64,000 nt of DNA from Bacteroidia bacterium (lineage in GTDB: Bacteria; Bacteroidota; Bacteroidia; SpSt-205). The position numbers were made by a program, and so were the translations under genes. The notes under the pieces are model-generated. The model was not told the origin of the DNA. It searched no databases and saw only the letters and a list, made by a program, of their open reading frames with translations. The stretch lies in contig BPGV01000001.1 in assembly GCA_026003215.1 (NCBI GenBank), positions 2,137,729-2,201,728 of the forward strand, in the 5' to 3' direction. Below, piece by piece: positions 61,828 through 64,000 of this stretch; the stretch's first letter is position 1, and each line of letters begins with the position of its first letter.

Positions 61828-63575
61828 GGGAGCTCCGGCGGAAAGGAAGGGAGGGTATCGGGGCGCCAAGCCGGACCACGCAAACACACCCGTTCCGGAG
61901 ATAGGGCTTCCAGGGTATCAGAAGGTAAGTAGTTTTGCCATACGAGGAAGTGGGCTATTTTTCGGAAGTGAGGTGCTAAGGAGGAAGCAGCGCAGCCGGT
62001 TTCGCGGTTTAGGAAATATTTGTAGGCCTTCGGAGCAGGTAGCAGCACACCTAAGAAGATGGCCTCGGGTATCGTAAGCTCGTGGGGCTCTTTAGAGAAG
62101 TAGAAGCGGCTGGCTTCGGTGAGGCCATAGACTTCGGGGCCCCATTCCACCATGTTGAAGTATAGCTCAGCTATTCGCTCTTTGGAAAGGAGACGAAACC
62201 GTTCAATAATCGCTGTAAGGAGGATTTCTTCTACTTTGCGGGCGAGGGTTTTTTCTCGGGTAAGGAGGAGATTCCGTACAAGCTGCATGGTAATCGTACC
62301 TGCCCCGCGACGGAAGCACCGACAGCGCCAGTTTTCTAAGATCGCCTTTATAAAGTGTTCTTTTTGGAAGCCGTTATGGTAAAAAAAGATTCCATCTTCG
62401 CTGTGGAGGACTGCATGGAGGACGTAAGGCGTGATTTGGGCGAAGGTGAGGTAATCAGGGTTTTCGGGGCTTAGCCAGAGGCGTCGGGTAGAACCGTAGG
62501 GGGTATAATAGAGGGGCTCGCGGAGCGAAAGTGGACTCAAGCCAGGCCAAGTGATAATCCCAAAGTTGTGGGGCTGCCATTTGACTTGGAGGGCTAAGGT
62601 TTCTGGCAGGGCAGGGTCATAGGTCAGTTCCAAGGCTAAGGAAGAGCTGCCCCCAAGCTGCGCGCGGGAAAGGCAGGTAAAAAAGCCTTCGGGGAAAGCC
62701 TGTATAAAAGCCGCATGCGGTTGCTCGGGAATCAGCAGCTGGAGAAGGACTTTCCCGGTGCGGGGGTAGCTGCGCAGGTGGGCTTCTGCCTGTAAGGGAA
62801 TGTCCCGCGGCGAGAGGGATATAGCTGTACTTTCGGCGGAGGCACGGTAGGTGAGGGTGAGCCCGGCTTGCCTGTAGCGCAGGGGCCGCCGAGCTATGCG
62901 CTTGTGGAAGGCTTCCCAGCCCCACCCTGAGAAGGTCACCGTGAGCGCATTTTCACTGAGGGTAAAGGTTCCAGCCAGACTATCCCAACGCAAGTAGGCT
63001 CCTCCCTGTGAAACGCTGGTACAGGGGAAGCTAAAACTTCCTCCCCCCTCATGAAGGTGTCCCTGGCCCATGATTTTCAATGAGTCGCCCTCTACCGAAA
63101 CCACCCAAAAAGCACCTTTTTTATAGAAAGACACAAATAAATTCTCCTCAATAGCTAATTTTTTTATCAAAAGTGTATCTACCTGGGCAAGCTCGTGTAA
63201 AATTATTTGTATAGGCGATAGAGAAATAAGATATGAATGAATATTTTTTCCTTGGGAGATTGGGGAGATTGTGGATGTATCTTTATGGAGGTGCCCTTGG
63301 GCTATTTTGACCACGGTGGCGGGCCAGAGCGTGACCCATAAGGAGTCAACTTGTACATGCCAGGGCTCCTTTTTTAGGATAATCTTATGGAAGAGGATAC
63401 TTGTAGGGCTATTCCATATGACCGATTCATAACGCAAATAAGCTATCCCGTGTTTTTGCAAGACCGTACGCAACAGAAAGGGAAGCCAACTCAAACGCGT
63501 AAGCCAAACTACTCCCAGGCTGAGGAGAAGGACCAGCGAGCTAAGGAGCAGGAGTGTTTTTAGGCTGTGCCGCAT
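61824..63575 (-). CDS. Monofunctional GT51 peptidoglycan glycosyltransferase with AsmA-like head
   Basis: A 583-residue membrane-anchored protein (helix LLLLSSLVLLLSLGVVWL). Residues about 40-345 form an AsmA-like beta region with no catalytic motif. Residues about 370-540 are a GT51 domain: catalytic Glu393 in SEDGIFFYHNGF, RGAGTITMQLVRNLLL, KVEEILLTAIIERF, and ELYFNMVEWGPEVYGLTEA. There is no transpeptidase domain, so it polymerises glycan without crosslinking. The family STITQQL reads TITMQL here. The gene overlaps the methyltransferase by 16 nt and the AsmA-like gene by 4 nt. Confidence 0.88.
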   Translation of the reverse strand: MRHSLKTLLLLSSLVLLLSLGVVWLTRLSWLPFLLRTVLQKHGIAYLRYESVIWNSPTSILFHKIILKKEPWHVQVDSLWVTLWPATVVKIAQGHLHKDTSTISPISQGKNIHSYLISLSPIQIILHELAQVDTLLIKKLAIEENLFVSFYKKGAFWVVSVEGDSLKIMGQGHLHEGGGSFSFPCTSVSQGGAYLRWDSLAGTFTLSENALTVTFSGWGWEAFHKRIARRPLRYRQAGLTLTYRASAESTAISLSPRDIPLQAEAHLRSYPRTGKVLLQLLIPEQPHAAFIQAFPEGFFTCLSRAQLGGSSSLALELTYDPALPETLALQVKWQPHNFGIITWPGLSPLSLREPLYYTPYGSTRRLWLSPENPDYLTFAQITPYVLHAVLHSEDGIFFYHNGFQKEHFIKAILENWRCRCFRRGAGTITMQLVRNLLLTREKTLARKVEEILLTAIIERFRLLSKERIAELYFNMVEWGPEVYGLTEASRFYFSKEPHELTIPEAIFLGVLLPAPKAYKYFLNRETGCAASSLAPHFRKIAHFLVWQNYLPSDTLEALSPERVCLRGPAWRPDTLPSFPPELP

Positions 63576-64000
63576 CGTCGGAGCACCCCAAACGGTCCTA
63601 TAATCTGGCGAGTTATCCTAAGAGGGATAGCTAAATTTTGCCAGGCTTTGTACATCGCTCGGCTCCAAAAGATGTCGTCACATACCACCATACCGTTGGG
63701 AGAAAGCTTCGGAAAAAGAAGCTGCAAATACGTGTGGAGGGCTTCTGCGCGGTGGTCTCCATCTATGTAGACTAAGTCCCAGGGGCCTGTTAGGGTAGGG
63801 AGCACTTCGGCGAAGGTACCTATGTGGAGGTGGGGCTTAGCGCCAAAGAGACGAAAGTGTTTTTGAGCTTGGCGAGCCAAGGTAGGGGAAGCTTCAATCG
63901 TGTGGATTTGGGCTTGGGGGGCAGCTGCCCACAAGTAGAGGGTACCAAAGCCGAGATGGGTACCCAGCTCTAAGAGCGTGGAAGGGCCTGCATCCCGCAC
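63560..64000 (-). CDS. SAM-dependent methyltransferase, partial
   Basis: The 5' end runs past the window edge. The 146 visible residues have a class I SAM site (STLLELGTHLGFGTLYL), IHTIEAS, and LVYIDGDHRAEALHTYLQLL. The latter is a methyltransferase_24-type motif with the metal-like YIDGDH, then VVCDDIFWS. This resembles small O-methyltransferase-like proteins of surface-glycan or cofactor loci. Substrate unknown. Confidence 0.8.
   Translation of the reverse strand: MRDAGPSTLLELGTHLGFGTLYLWAAAPQAQIHTIEASPTLARQAQKHFRLFGAKPHLHIGTFAEVLPTLTGPWDLVYIDGDHRAEALHTYLQLLFPKLSPNGMVVCDDIFWSRAMYKAWQNLAIPLRITRQIIGPFGVLRRCGTA

Overview
The window looks like a compact, fairly GC-rich chromosome segment from a member of the Bacteroidota. 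The evidence is a rimP-nusA-infB operon, family signatures typical of that phylum (DUF5686/carboxypeptidase-regulatory outer-membrane protein, GH3 acyl-adenylating family, DUF4296-type lipoprotein, coaX between birA and an outer-membrane barrel, a PorE-like TPR/beta-propeller/OmpA protein, a type IX secretion C-terminal sorting domain), and many TAnnTTTG-type -7 promoter boxes, the Bacteroidota consensus. No rRNA, transposase, phage or CRISPR locus was seen. One tRNA is present, tRNA-Gln(UUG). A thermophilic or hot-spring lineage is only a guess from composition and compactness.

Layout. 1-4.5 kb: infB, nusA and rimP on the minus strand. 4.5-10 kb: an OmpR-type response regulator, a decayed ahpC peroxiredoxin gene, kynureninase, an M61 peptidase and malate dehydrogenase on the plus strand, ending in terminators and GC-rich hairpins. 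10-20 kb: ahcY, DNA polymerase III delta', a polyprenol-phosphate mannosyltransferase-like GT2, an ABC exporter, M32 carboxypeptidase, a barrel protein, dapD, a thioesterase, and a coiled-coil DUF3782-like protein built on 42-bp repeats. 20-34 kb: a UbiA prenyltransferase, a zinc nuclease/phospholipase-like secreted enzyme, a glycosyltransferase, a sigma factor, GH3, a YbjN protein, coaX, birA, a LysM lytic transglycosylase, recQ, a kpsF-type isomerase and manC.

34-43.3 kb is the most unusual part. It is a run of plus-strand genes for mostly exported proteins: a TPR protein, an integral membrane protein, two secreted YbjN-like paralogues, a PorE-like TPR/propeller/regulatory/OmpA protein, a 1049-residue exported TPR-CHAT caspase-like protein with an intact His/Cys dyad, and two more YbjN-like paralogues. 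I read it as a candidate envelope-located proteolytic or signalling module that has not, to my knowledge, been described as a unit.

43.4-64 kb: tRNA-Gln and prs in one transcript, a copper-type TonB receptor, upp, a FemAB/GNAT-like protein, a DUF5686 protein, a predicted T9SS cargo with a CxxCH motif, uvrB, a CaiB-type CoA-transferase, a sodium/solute symporter, a nucleotide-sugar aminotransferase and dehydrogenase pair, and an envelope set (AsmA-like protein, AsmA-headed GT51 peptidoglycan glycosyltransferase, and a partial methyltransferase running off the edge).

Two themes cross the window. First, many genes have the -7 box only 3-6 nt upstream of the start codon, so their mRNAs would be leaderless or nearly so; several starts were corrected on this basis. 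Second, three genes (ahpC, the symporter, the AsmA-like gene) are interrupted at homopolymer runs, so either sequencing indels or true decay/slippage must be considered.
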